DNA of 64,000 nt from Sphingomonas mucosissima (GTDB lineage Bacteria; Pseudomonadota; Alphaproteobacteria; Sphingomonadales; Sphingomonadaceae): NCBI RefSeq assembly GCF_002197665.1, contig NZ_NBBJ01000003.1, positions 372,001 through 436,000 on the forward strand, written 5' to 3'. Position 1 is the first letter of the stretch, and the number at the start of each line of letters is the position of its first letter. The notes under the pieces are model-generated. The model was not told the DNA's origin. It made no database searches and saw only the letters and a list, made by a program, of their open reading frames with translations. Of the stretch, positions 55,650-64,000 are shown piece after piece. Made by a program: the position numbers and the translations under genes.

Positions 55650-56666
55650 GCTCGCTCGCCAAGCCCTTGTCTCACCTTGCCGCTGCGGCGGCGTTTGGAC
55701 GGGCGCGGGCGCGAAGCGCGCCTATTTGCCCAGGCTGGAGCTAACGCGCGGCCGCGTTACAAAGTGGTTAACACGCGAAACATTCTAGTCTGATTGATGA
55801 TTATGCTTCAGCAAGCTCCCGAGAGGTTCGGATGAATGGCCCGCCTTATCGGTTATTCGCGGGCCGGTGAGTGAAGTGACGGTGCTTAAGTGTGTCCACA
55901 CTATCTGGCATGACCTGTGCGCTGCTGGTGCCGAGTTGGGCAAGATATTCGACAGCAAGCGGTTGCTCGCCCTGTTTGCTGTTGATGATTGACGCCGTCA
56001 TGTCGATGCTGCGCACGCGGCGCACAGCGAAGTCGACTGACGAACGGCTGTCACGCGACAGCGCCGCAACGCTGCTCGATTTGCGCCTCGCATACAGCGC
56101 TGTACGGCATCAATTTCGTTCGTGGGAGCACCGTACCACTTGCTAAGGCGGTGTGGTTGCCCGCGTTGGCCGCCTAATGGCGGTTGCGATTGGTTGCCCT
56201 CACGATCATCTTCTTGGTCGCTCGCAATACCGTCGATGCACGCTGCGAAGCCTTGACCATGAGACGTCGCCGATGGGCCAATAGACAAAGCCCGCCTCCC
56301 GCCGTGACACGGGGGAATACGTCCCCGCCGCGAGCGTCCGCTGCCCTTGCGGGGGCTCCGATCAGCAGTGGGATTATGTCGGCATCCAAGGGACGGCTGC
56401 CGCCCGCCGTCAACGCCTCACCGCAGTCGATGGCATAGCTTGGTAGCCCGTTCGGAACGGAAGCGCGTGGGTGTCACGTGGCGCCTTGTGAGTCGGCTGT
56501 TCGCGATGAGCCGAGCAATTCGACATCCGGCGACCGGTCAGCGCCAGTCCGCACCTGAAGCTTCCAGACCTCGCGTCAGTCGCAGGTTAACGAACGGGGA
56601 TGATGTGCCTAGACCTTTCGCAGACAAGATCTGGCGGATTGACCCGTCAGCAGCCGATTGGGATGT
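55650..56666. other. One-kilobase region without recognisable genes
   Basis: Between the glycosyltransferase start and the end of the formylglycine-generating enzyme gene. Open frames on both strands (for example 55892-56146 plus, 55998-56288 minus, 56347-56670 plus) have no signal peptide, family motif or ribosome-binding site, and read as decayed sequence. A CTGTC-N4-GACAG inverted repeat lies at about 56049. The left edge must hold the promoter of the glycosyltransferase operon. Confidence 0.5.
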
Positions 56667-57584
56667 CTAGTCGGCCTCCGATGCGCAGCGAAAGCCGATG
56701 TGTACCGACGCGGTGTCGATCATCTGCGCCTGTCGTGCCGCAGGCCGGTACCGCGCGCAGTAATTGGGGGCGCACAGGAAGGACCCGCCTTTAAGAACCC
56801 GTCTCGGGATTCGGATCAGGGGCTGAGCGGGATCGTAGCTGTCCGTCGGCGGCGAGCAGCAGGAAGATGCCGCATCGGCTTTTGGGCCAGCGCTATACCA
56901 GTCGCCGGTCCATTCCCAGACGTTGCCGATCATGTCGACAAGGCCGAAGCCATTCGGGGGAAAGCTGCCGACGCGCGTGGTGCGATGCCCTTTGAGCCGC
57001 AGGTCGCGTCGAGGAAAATCTCCCATCCAGATGTTCGCCATCCGCTTGCCACCTGGAGTCAATTCGGCGCCCCAGGCATAGGTCGCACCCTCAATGCCGC
57101 CACGCGCGGCGCGTTCCCATTCCGCTTCGGTGGGCAAACGCTTGCCCGCCCAAGTAGCGTAGGCCGCGGCATCCTCGTACGCGACGCAGACCACAGGATG
57201 GTCGAGACGACCAGCGAACACTGTGGCCGCGGCTTCCGGCCGCCGCCAGTGCGCACCCGGTACATACGCCCACCAGTCGCCGACATCCTTGGCGGGCGTG
57301 CCCCGCTTGGGTGCGCGGAAAACCAGCGCACCCGGCATCAGGCGGTCGGGCTCGATCCCAGGGTAGGTCGCCGGATCCAGCGGGCGTTCGGCGACGGTTT
57401 CATATCCGGTGTCCGTCACGAACCGCGCAAATTGGCGGTTCGTGACGGGATGACGGTCGATGCGGAAAGCTGCGACATCAACACTGCGCACCGGAGCTTC
57501 TTCCGGATAATGATCGCTCGCGCCCATCAGGAATGTACCGGACGGCACAGTCACCATGGGTACCAAATCGAGCGTTTCCGTCAT
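56667..57584 (-). CDS. Formylglycine-generating enzyme (sulfatase activator, SUMF1 family)
   Basis: A 305-residue FGE-sulfatase protein, which oxidises the sulfatase active-site Cys to formylglycine. It starts VPMVTVPSGTFLMGASDHYP, then RHPVTNRQFARFV, LPTEAEWERAARGG and NVWEWTGDWY. The catalytic pair of cysteines is present near the end (GGSFLCAPNYCARYRPAAR), as in active enzymes and unlike many SUMF1-like paralogs. An extra CC in the ASSCCSPPTD loop is unusual. It is the last gene of the operon sulfatase, TonB receptor, FGE, 30 bp after the receptor, with GAGG before the ATG. The partner is evidently the CSPSR sulfatase upstream. Confidence 0.93.
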   Translation of the reverse strand: MTETLDLVPMVTVPSGTFLMGASDHYPEEAPVRSVDVAAFRIDRHPVTNRQFARFVTDTGYETVAERPLDPATYPGIEPDRLMPGALVFRAPKRGTPAKDVGDWWAYVPGAHWRRPEAAATVFAGRLDHPVVCVAYEDAAAYATWAGKRLPTEAEWERAARGGIEGATYAWGAELTPGGKRMANIWMGDFPRRDLRLKGHRTTRVGSFPPNGFGLVDMIGNVWEWTGDWYSAGPKADAASSCCSPPTDSYDPAQPLIRIPRRVLKGGSFLCAPNYCARYRPAARQAQMIDTASVHIGFRCASEAD

Positions 57585-57614
57585 CGCGCCTCAGCTTCCA
57601 CCTTCTCCCGCGCG

Positions 57615-60425
57615 TCAGAACTTGCCGCGCACACCGATCGCATAGCGCCGATCGGCGATCCGTTCCTGCCCGATCGGACCGTCGATGAAGATCGCGCGCT
57701 CACGGTTGGGTTGATTGGTCAGGTTGACGCCTGAGAAGGTGATCGCGAACTGCGGATTGATGTCGACCGAGACGGACGCATTCAGCTGGCTGCGTTCGTC
57801 CTGGTACAAGGGCAGATTGTTGGTCAGATCGACCGCTTCCACGCGCAGGAAGGGATCGCGGAAGGTGTAGCGGACGCGCGCATTCACTCCGTACTTTTCA
57901 TAGAATAAAGTGAGATTGTAGTTGTTCTTCGACAGGTCGCGCAGCGGCAAGGCGAACTGTTCCTCCACGCCGCCCGTTGCGAAGCCCGGTACGGTGAACG
58001 TGGTTTCGCGCTCTCCGTCCTGATAGGTATAGTTCGCGATGACACCGAGCCCGTCGAGGGCGCCGGGGAGATAGGTGAAGCTGTGCTGGAAGTTCACTTC
58101 CAGTCCCTTCAGCGTCGCGCTGCCCGCGTTGACCGGGCGATTGATGCCCACGCATTCGCCGACCGCGCCGGACTGGTCAATCGACACAGGGTTGAAGATG
58201 CCGGTCGCACAATTGTTCGGATCGAACGGGCCGCGCGCCGGGTCGATCAGCGTAGGGGCGACTGCAACCGTCGTCACCAGGTTCTGGTACTTCTTGTAGA
58301 AGCCGCCGACCGACAACAGGCTGTTGCGATCGAAGTACCATTCCACCGCAGCGTCGTACTGATCGACCGTTTGAGGCCGCAGATTGGGGTTGCCGGCGCT
58401 GACATAGACGTCGAGCAGCGGGAACTGCACCGTTGGCGACAATTGCCCGAAATCCGGGCGGCGCAACGAACGACCGTAGGATGCGCGCAGTAACAAGGAC
58501 TCAACAGGTTCGGCAGTCAGGATCGCGTTAGGCAGCCAATAGGTATAGCTCTGGCGGACATCGACGTCGCTCGCGACGCCATTCGCAAGCGTCACGCCCG
58601 AGGCGGTCTGGCTGGTACGTACGACACGAACACCCGCATTGCCACGAAGACCAACGCCGCCAACTTCCGTTTCCAAATTGACGCGCAGGTAGCCGGCATA
58701 GCTTTCCTCCTTCACCCGGAAGCGCGCACCCAAATCTTCAGGTGGCACCGCAGCCAGGCCCAGCGCTTGGCGGACACCCGCCGGATTGCGCGTCAGCGAC
58801 CCCGATGGGACGATGAACCCGCCGAGATACTGGTCGCCTGTGAACGCAAAGAAGTCAGTCGGCGCGATCGAGTACAGGTCCGGCCGGTTCGCGGCAGTGA
58901 TGCCGGGAAATTGGCGGGATGCCTGGGTCGTGCGCCGGCGGCGCGAATCCGTCTGGTTCAACCGTGCACCGAGCTGGATTGAACGGATCGGGCCAATGTC
59001 GGCACTCCATTCCAAGTCGAGCCGCTGGGCGTTTTCCACGTTGCGGAAACGATTGGCATTATCGCGACCGATGAAGGTCTGGAAATAAGCCCGATTTCCG
59101 AGGTTCGCGAACAAAGGACTGGACGGGTCCGGCGCGAAAAACAGGTCGTCACCAGTAATGTCGAACAGGAATGGCGGACTGATCCGGCCGCCAGCATTGC
59201 CGAAGTTTGCACTGGCCGGATCGTTAAACTGGCTGACCAGCTGGAAATTCGCGTCGTGCGAGGTGGAACCGGCGCGGCTTGCCTCCACCTTGATCGAGAC
59301 TTGACCCGACTCCCATTCCGCCCCGCCTGCGGCCAGGTAGGACTGTGTCTTGCGCAGTGGGCTACTGTTCTGCGGCCGGAACTGCGTGCCGCCGATCCGA
59401 CCGCTCACCAATTGGTTGTAGCTGAAGCCGCTGGCGTCGCGGCTCTGGATCACGCGGTCAGCGGGGAACGCCAGTTCGGCGACGTCCGCGGCCTGTTGAA
59501 TGAACACGCCAGCTTCATCGCCGACAATCCGCTGATTTACATAGGTGCCGTCGACGAACAGCTTCAGATTGCTGTCGGCCTGCCATTCGGCCGAACCGCT
59601 AACCGACGCGTTGCGGCGATCCCGAGTCGAGAAGAATTGTTGGGCGTAGTTTGGCCGAAGATATGGATCGGCAACACCGTCGCCGTTCAGGTCGACGCCG
59701 GTGCGTGCGGCATAACGCACGTTGAGCACGTCTTCGCGCACCGTCTGCTCACCATAGGCACCCGACAGGACAACACCGATGTCGCCGATGCCGGTTGCGA
59801 ACTCCCGCCCGAACACTGCCGAAACGCGCGGATTGAAGGAGTCGGCGTTCTCGGCATATTCCATGTCGGCCCGGACTGAGGCGATCGGCTCGCGCAAGCC
59901 AAGTCCGCGATAGGTTCGCAGGTCGACGATGCCGCCGACCGATCCTTCGATCTGGTCGGCGGTGGCCACCTTGGTCACACTGACCGATGCGATCAACTCC
60001 GCGGGCAAGTCGTCGAAGCTGATTCCGCCGCGTGCATCGCCGGCCGGGGTCGTCGCGCGGCCGTTGATCAGGACAAGGTTCTGGTTTGATCCGCGGATCG
60101 ATACATTGCTGCCGACGCCCTGTGCACGATCGATCTGCACTCCGCTGACATTCTCCAGGACCTCAGCGAGGTTCTGATCGGGCAGCTTGCCCACGTCCTG
60201 GGCGTTGATGACGTCGACGATCGTGTCGGATGCCCGCTTTTCGTTGATGGCGCTGGCGAGGCTGGCACGGATGCCGGTCACCACGATATCCGTTTCGGCG
60301 TCCTCCGCCTGCGCTGGTAGCGTCGGGTCCACCTGTGCGAAGGCTGGGCTCGTCACGAGTGCGGCCGCAGCGACCCCCGTCATCATTGCGAAGTTAAAAC
60401 GTCGCTTCAACACCCAGCCAGTCAT
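57615..60425 (-). CDS. TonB-dependent receptor of the sulfatase locus (glycan type)
   Basis: A 936-residue outer membrane receptor. The signal peptide (MMTGVAAAALVTSPAFAQ) precedes plug motifs of the sphingomonad/Caulobacter carbohydrate class: VVTGIRASLASAINEKR, KLPDQNLAEVLENVSGVQI and VSIRGSNQNLVLINGR. The barrel ends in RYAIGVRGKF. The ATG at 60425 was chosen for GGGGAGG seven bases upstream; an in-frame start seven codons earlier is less likely. Upstream, overlapping the sulfatase stop, is a copy of the LacI operator. It probably imports the sulfated, or freshly desulfated, oligosaccharide used by the locus. Confidence 0.93.
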   Translation of the reverse strand: MTGWVLKRRFNFAMMTGVAAAALVTSPAFAQVDPTLPAQAEDAETDIVVTGIRASLASAINEKRASDTIVDVINAQDVGKLPDQNLAEVLENVSGVQIDRAQGVGSNVSIRGSNQNLVLINGRATTPAGDARGGISFDDLPAELIASVSVTKVATADQIEGSVGGIVDLRTYRGLGLREPIASVRADMEYAENADSFNPRVSAVFGREFATGIGDIGVVLSGAYGEQTVREDVLNVRYAARTGVDLNGDGVADPYLRPNYAQQFFSTRDRRNASVSGSAEWQADSNLKLFVDGTYVNQRIVGDEAGVFIQQAADVAELAFPADRVIQSRDASGFSYNQLVSGRIGGTQFRPQNSSPLRKTQSYLAAGGAEWESGQVSIKVEASRAGSTSHDANFQLVSQFNDPASANFGNAGGRISPPFLFDITGDDLFFAPDPSSPLFANLGNRAYFQTFIGRDNANRFRNVENAQRLDLEWSADIGPIRSIQLGARLNQTDSRRRRTTQASRQFPGITAANRPDLYSIAPTDFFAFTGDQYLGGFIVPSGSLTRNPAGVRQALGLAAVPPEDLGARFRVKEESYAGYLRVNLETEVGGVGLRGNAGVRVVRTSQTASGVTLANGVASDVDVRQSYTYWLPNAILTAEPVESLLLRASYGRSLRRPDFGQLSPTVQFPLLDVYVSAGNPNLRPQTVDQYDAAVEWYFDRNSLLSVGGFYKKYQNLVTTVAVAPTLIDPARGPFDPNNCATGIFNPVSIDQSGAVGECVGINRPVNAGSATLKGLEVNFQHSFTYLPGALDGLGVIANYTYQDGERETTFTVPGFATGGVEEQFALPLRDLSKNNYNLTLFYEKYGVNARVRYTFRDPFLRVEAVDLTNNLPLYQDERSQLNASVSVDINPQFAITFSGVNLTNQPNRERAIFIDGPIGQERIADRRYAIGVRGKF

Positions 60426-60496
60426 ACCGAACCTCCCCCTGTTCACCGGCTCTTTGCCGAGTGAGGGGGATGTCCATAACGAAGCAAAGCGCGTCC

Positions 60497-60508
60497 GACA
60501 ATATTGTC
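60497..60508. promoter_or_regulatory. LacI-family operator copy 2 (before the TonB receptor)
   Basis: GACAATATTGTC, a perfect 12-bp palindrome within a 16-bp sequence (CGACAATATTGTCAGT) that is identical at 62203-62218. It overlaps the sulfatase stop codon and lies 72-83 bases upstream of the receptor ATG, so an internal promoter is probably controlled here. Confidence 0.8.
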
Positions 60509-62132
60509 AGTGTGTACGCCGGCCGCCTTCGTTTTTTGTTGCCTCGTTAAGGTCGGCTTCTTCGCCACTGCGTAACCAGCGGTCCGGGAACTGAGCGGCA
60601 GTTGAGCCGCTGCGGCGCCGAAAGGTGGACCCTTCGCCAAGTCGCTCGGTGAAATTCACGTTGTGCCCGCCATTGCGCTTCTTGAGTTGCTCGAACAGCT
60701 GGCGGCGCATTGCGCTCAGGACAGGCTGTAGCGCGGGAGTCGCGATGAGATTATTGGTTTCCTTCGGATCGGCCTGAAGGTCGTACAGTTCCTCCGTGTC
60801 CCAAACGCCGTGATACTGGATGAGCTTGTACCGGTCGCCGCGCAGCGCGAATGTCGTCGGGGTCTGCGGGTAGTTATATTCCCAATAATATTCGTAGATG
60901 AGCGATGTACGCCATGGTTGCGCGGGCGCATGCCCTTCAAGCTGGGGCATGAAGCTGGCGCCGGAGAATTGCGGCGGGCGTGCGACACCGGCAAGGTCAA
61001 GGATCGTCGGCGCGATGTCCAGGTTGGCGACCATGTCGGTCACCGCCTTCCCCCGCTGAATCACGCCAGGCCCATAAGCGATCAGCGGGACGCGCATCGA
61101 TTCCTCATACGCATTGCGCTTATCGATCAGGCCATGCTCGCCGAACATGAAGCCGTTGTCGGCCATGAACAGCACGACCGTGTTGTCGAGCAGCCGCTTT
61201 TTGCGAAGGTGATCGAGAAGCTTGCCCGTTGATTCGTCCACGGCGGCCAGCGTCTGGTGATAGCGACGCTTGTACTCCTTCAGGTCGAGCGTGGAATGAT
61301 AGGGAAATTCCACACCGTGCCAGCTATTGCGCTGGTCATGAACCCAGCGCGGCTTGCGATCGCTGTCGGGCGCTTTGGTCTCGTCGTAAGTGGCCGGCAT
61401 TTCGATGGCCGTGTCCGTGTACAGGTCCTTGTGCCGGGTTGCCGGTTGGAAATCGGCGTGAAGCGCCTTGTGCGACAGGTACAGGAAGAACGGCTTGTCC
61501 GCGTCGCGCTGCTTCAGCCAGTCGAGCGCATAATCGGTCAGCTCGTCGGTGATATATCCCTGTTGCGGGACGTGACGCCCATCGACGTTCAGCTGTGCAA
61601 TGCTTCCATCAGGCAGCTTGGGCCAGTAGACGCCCTGCCCCTCGAAACTGACCCAGCGGTCGAAGCCAGGGCGGGGGTCATCGTTAACCGCCCCCATGTG
61701 CCATTTGCCGAAAAATGCCGTCTGATATCCGGCCTTCTTCAGATATTGCGGGAAGTAGATCTGGCCGCGTTCATCGCCGGCGTTATTGTCGACAATACCG
61801 TGGTCATGCATGTACTGGCCGGTCAGGATGGTCGCACGGCTCGGTGAACACAGCGACGTCGTGACGAACGCATTCTTCATGTGCACACCGTCGCGTGCCA
61901 TGCGGTCTAGGACCGGCGTGCGGATCTCGCGGTTCATAAACCCGAGTTCGTCATACCTTTGATCGTCGGTCAGGATGAAGATGATGTTTGGGCGGCGCGT
62001 AGCCGGTGCCTCATTCGCGGCGCGGACCAATGCCGGTCCGTTCGGGCGCGCATGCGCAGGCACCTGCACCATCGCCAGCGTCAGGACACCTGCTGAGAGC
62101 AAGTTGCGCCAACTCCGCGACCTTAGTTTCAT
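60507..62132 (-). CDS. Sulfatase (S1 family, formylglycine type)
   Basis: A 541-residue exported sulfatase. The signal peptide (NLLSAGVLTLAMVQVPAHA) is followed by the metal site FILTDDQRYDE. The activation motif CSPSR is in TTSLCSPSRATILTGQYMHD, whose Cys becomes formylglycine. KWHMGAV and MADNGFMFGEHG supply the other site residues. The flanks resemble glycan exo-sulfatases of family S1 such as N-acetylglucosamine-6-sulfatases, though the sugar cannot be fixed by eye. The ATG at 62132 is preferred because GAGGG lies eight bases upstream; ATG 62138 is an alternative. It is the first gene of the operon with TonB receptor and FGE, divergent from a LacI regulator. Confidence 0.94.
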   Translation of the reverse strand: MKLRSRSWRNLLSAGVLTLAMVQVPAHARPNGPALVRAANEAPATRRPNIIFILTDDQRYDELGFMNREIRTPVLDRMARDGVHMKNAFVTTSLCSPSRATILTGQYMHDHGIVDNNAGDERGQIYFPQYLKKAGYQTAFFGKWHMGAVNDDPRPGFDRWVSFEGQGVYWPKLPDGSIAQLNVDGRHVPQQGYITDELTDYALDWLKQRDADKPFFLYLSHKALHADFQPATRHKDLYTDTAIEMPATYDETKAPDSDRKPRWVHDQRNSWHGVEFPYHSTLDLKEYKRRYHQTLAAVDESTGKLLDHLRKKRLLDNTVVLFMADNGFMFGEHGLIDKRNAYEESMRVPLIAYGPGVIQRGKAVTDMVANLDIAPTILDLAGVARPPQFSGASFMPQLEGHAPAQPWRTSLIYEYYWEYNYPQTPTTFALRGDRYKLIQYHGVWDTEELYDLQADPKETNNLIATPALQPVLSAMRRQLFEQLKKRNGGHNVNFTERLGEGSTFRRRSGSTAAQFPDRWLRSGEEADLNEATKNEGGRRTH

Positions 62133-62203
62133 CCGCATATCCCTCGCACCAGCATTGACCCAAGCTATCGTCCCTCGCATGCCTAACAGCGGAGAGCGGG
62201 AAC

Positions 62204-62215
62204 GACAATATTGTC
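62204..62215. promoter_or_regulatory. LacI-family operator copy 1 (sulfatase/lacI divergence)
   Basis: GACAATATTGTC, a perfect 12-bp palindrome in the divergent gap between the sulfatase and LacI genes. The 16-bp context is identical to the copy at 60497-60508. Its position allows control of both divergent promoters and autoregulation. Confidence 0.8.
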
Positions 62216-62239
62216 AGTTTGATGCGGGGAGTAGGTAGC

Positions 62240-63283
62240 GTGGTTCAGTCCAGTCGGCCTAGACGGTCCACTCTGGCCGACATTGCAGCGATTGCAGGTG
62301 TGTCGATCAAGACCGCGTCACGCGTCATACGCCGCGAACCCGTGGCGAATACCACCCGGGAGCGAGTCGAGCGCGCGGTAAAGGAACTCGGATACAGGCC
62401 CATCACTGCACCGCGTAGCGCCGCAAGCGATCGGTCATACCTGATCGGCCTGCTGCATTTCCCTCCTGTCGCCACGTTCGTATCCGGCCTTATCATGGGT
62501 GCCAGCGAACGGGCGCGGCAGGAGGGCTACCATCTTGTTGTTGAGGCTTGCTCGGTCGGAACGCCGGAAGAGCGCGCCCGGTCGCTGCGCCAATTGGTCA
62601 TCCAGTCAAATCTCGATGCGATGATCCTAGCCCCGCCCTTAGGAGACGATCCGATCGTACTGGCCACGCTGGCAGACCTTCAGTTGCCAACGTGCAGTAT
62701 AGCGCCGGGCGACACAGATCCGGATCGCCCATCCGTTGCAATTGACGATCGCGGCGCCGCCCGCGAAGTGACGAAGCGGTTGCTAGACTGGGGGCATCGC
62801 CACATCGCATTCCTGACCGGAGCGGGCGGACGCAGCACGACCGCCCGCCGCCTTGCCGGTTTCCAAGATGCCGTTTCCGAAATGCCCGAGGCACGTGCCA
62901 CCGTAGTTGAGGGTGATTATAGCTTCCGGTCAGGATTTGAAGCAGGGCAGAAGTTGCTGTGGGGCAAAGAGGCGCCCACTGCTGTGTTTGCGAGCAACGA
63001 CGAAATGGCAGCTGGCATTCTGGTCGCCGCGCACAAACTGGGTTTGGCGATGCCTGGCCAACTCTCAGTATTCGGGTTCGACGACGATGTGATCGCCAAT
63101 GCGGTATGGCCGCCGCTCTCCACAGTGCGTCAGCCCGTTTATGAGATGGGCGGCGCGGCGGTCACATTGTTGGTCGATAGTTCGCTTCGGCCCTCGGCAA
63201 AGTCCAGCGACGTTCCCCTGCGCCAGCAGATCCCCTATGAGATCATCGAGCGGGAGACGAGCGGCCGGGCACCGCGTTCGTGA
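62240..63283 (+). CDS. LacI family transcriptional regulator
   Basis: A 347-residue repressor-type regulator. The N-terminal LacI helix-turn-helix (STLADIAAIAGVSIKTASRV) is followed by the hinge helix (RERVERAVKELGYRP). The periplasmic-binding-like effector domain starts at SYLIGLLHFPP and includes DDRGAAREVTKRLLDWGHRH and FGFDDDVIANAVWPPLSTV. The GTG start at 62240 has GGGAG eight bases upstream; in-frame starts at 62219 and 62222 lie too close to the operator. It most likely binds the two identical palindromes and responds to a sugar freed from the sulfated substrate. The stop overlaps the start of the MFS gene (GTGA). Confidence 0.94.
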   Translation: MVQSSRPRRSTLADIAAIAGVSIKTASRVIRREPVANTTRERVERAVKELGYRPITAPRSAASDRSYLIGLLHFPPVATFVSGLIMGASERARQEGYHLVVEACSVGTPEERARSLRQLVIQSNLDAMILAPPLGDDPIVLATLADLQLPTCSIAPGDTDPDRPSVAIDDRGAAREVTKRLLDWGHRHIAFLTGAGGRSTTARRLAGFQDAVSEMPEARATVVEGDYSFRSGFEAGQKLLWGKEAPTAVFASNDEMAAGILVAAHKLGLAMPGQLSVFGFDDDVIANAVWPPLSTVRQPVYEMGGAAVTLLVDSSLRPSAKSSDVPLRQQIPYEIIERETSGRAPRS

Positions 63284-64000
63284 CGAAGGAATGGCGACAC
63301 GATCGCACGCCTCGCCCTTATGGGCGTAGCTACCTTGGCTGGTACGGCCTAGCATGGGCGGGTGCGACGATTGCGTACCAACCATTCCTCTCATTCCTCT
63401 TGCCGCTCAGAATTGTTGAGATCGGCGGGCGTCCCGATCCGGTTCTGCTTAGCGCAGCCGTCCTGCTGGGGGGATTGACAGCGGGACTGGCCAACCTGGG
63501 CTGGGGGATACTCGGCGATCACGTCGTTGAGCGTGGGGGCGCGCGGCGGCCGTTGATTCTGGTCGGGCTTGCAGGAACGCTGTTCAGCTACGGCATGCTC
63601 GCGCTAGCCGACTCGCCGGCCGAACTGCTCATCGCCTTGTTCTGCTTCCAAATCGCGCTCAACCTTCTTCTGTCCGCGTTAGTCGCCGCCGCGGCGGACG
63701 AAGTTCCGGCCCGTGACAAGGGGCTGCTCGGCGGCGTGCTGTGTGTGGGTGCCCCCGCCGGCGCGGCAGCCAGCGTGCTCGCTACGCTACCGGAGATCTC
63801 AGTCGAACGCAGCCTATTTTGCACCGCGTTGATCGTCCCCATATTCGTGTTGCCCTATGCTCTCCAGCGGCATGCGCCATACGAACGGCTTCTGGTGCAG
63901 GAGCCTTCCGCCGATCGAGCACCCGAGCAGTTACATGCTTTCGTCCTGCTGTGGTTCGTTCGACTGCTGCTGCAGATAGCGAGCAAAGCGATGTTCTTCT
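63280..64000 (+). CDS. MFS transporter (3' end outside window)
   Basis: An open frame from GTG 63280, overlapping the LacI stop (GTGA), runs to the window end without a stop (240 codons). It reads as an integral membrane protein: WYGLAWAGATIAYQPFLSFL, LLGGLTAGLANLGWGILGD (resembling the MFS loop 2-3 motif, then RGGARRPLILVG), LIALFCFQIALNLLLSALVA, and further helices. The operon with LacI and the locus context suggest uptake of the desulfated mono- or disaccharide across the inner membrane. Family assignment within MFS is open because half the protein is missing. Confidence 0.82.
   Translation, partial: MTKEWRHDRTPRPYGRSYLGWYGLAWAGATIAYQPFLSFLLPLRIVEIGGRPDPVLLSAAVLLGGLTAGLANLGWGILGDHVVERGGARRPLILVGLAGTLFSYGMLALADSPAELLIALFCFQIALNLLLSALVAAAADEVPARDKGLLGGVLCVGAPAGAAASVLATLPEISVERSLFCTALIVPIFVLPYALQRHAPYERLLVQEPSADRAPEQLHAFVLLWFVRLLLQIASKAMFF

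Noticed and set aside
1..64000. CRISPR arrays, tRNA/rRNA genes, prophage or conjugation genes, riboswitches
   Set aside because: I looked for regularly spaced repeats, tRNA-like cloverleaf ends, phage structural or integrase genes and known riboswitch cores and saw none; only the single transposase fragment indicates mobility.

Overview
The window is about 64 kb of a GC-rich chromosome. It is most likely from a Sphingomonas-type alphaproteobacterium. Reasons: five TonB-dependent receptors (TBDRs) of the styles common in sphingomonads, a NodT-type RND efflux system, BcsS-like and PaoABC-like loci, frequent ATGA/GTGA gene overlaps, and GTG/TTG starts preceded by good ribosome-binding sites. No rRNA, tRNA, CRISPR array or intact mobile element was seen. 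The only mobile trace is a short fragment resembling an IS3-type transposase C-terminus near 35.4 kb.

Layout. 0-7.3 kb: a chemotaxis receptor cut by the window edge, a TBDR, and a divergent GAF/PAS hybrid histidine kinase. 7.6-11.9 kb: a three-subunit molybdenum aldehyde oxidoreductase (PaoABC-like) behind a MarR regulator. 12-18.4 kb: an RND tripartite efflux operon (adaptor, pump, outer membrane factor); its upstream region carries two identical-arm 14-bp palindromes flanking a promoter. 18.7-20.1 kb: a small lipoprotein and a repeat-bearing, glycine-rich general-stress-type protein. 20.6-24.8 kb: a TBDR overlapping a secreted purple-acid-phosphatase-like enzyme. 25-30.3 kb: CoA-transferase, PF10118-type metal-dependent hydrolase, a decayed MAPEG-like gene and a CHASE4-GGDEF-EAL protein. 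30.4-35.2 kb: another TBDR and a HAMP-GGDEF-EAL protein. 36-40.2 kb: aldo/keto reductase, thioesterase, alpha/beta hydrolase and membrane-anchored metallophosphoesterase. 40.6-46.3 kb: PhoA-type alkaline phosphatase behind a TBDR, then a predicted outer-membrane transporter.

46.5-55.6 kb is the most interesting region. A cellulose-synthase-like GT2 glycosyltransferase and a SPOR-domain protein converge on a PP2C phosphatase / STAS antagonist / RsbW-type kinase partner-switching operon. Divergent from that operon is a second operon encoding a BcsS-like barrel, a GH16 glucanase lipoprotein, a hybrid sensor kinase, a receiver and an HPt protein. Together these look like a beta-glucan exopolysaccharide module with its own phosphorelay and partner switch. 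It lacks recognisable BcsB, BcsC or PilZ parts, and the GT2 has an altered QxxRW motif.

56.7-64 kb is a compact sulfated-glycan locus. A sulfatase with a CSPSR site, a glycan-type TBDR and a formylglycine-generating enzyme (the sulfatase activator) form one leftward operon. A divergent LacI-type repressor overlaps an MFS transporter that is cut by the window end. The same 16-bp palindromic operator sequence occurs upstream of the LacI/sulfatase divergence and again before the receptor gene, giving a self-contained regulon.
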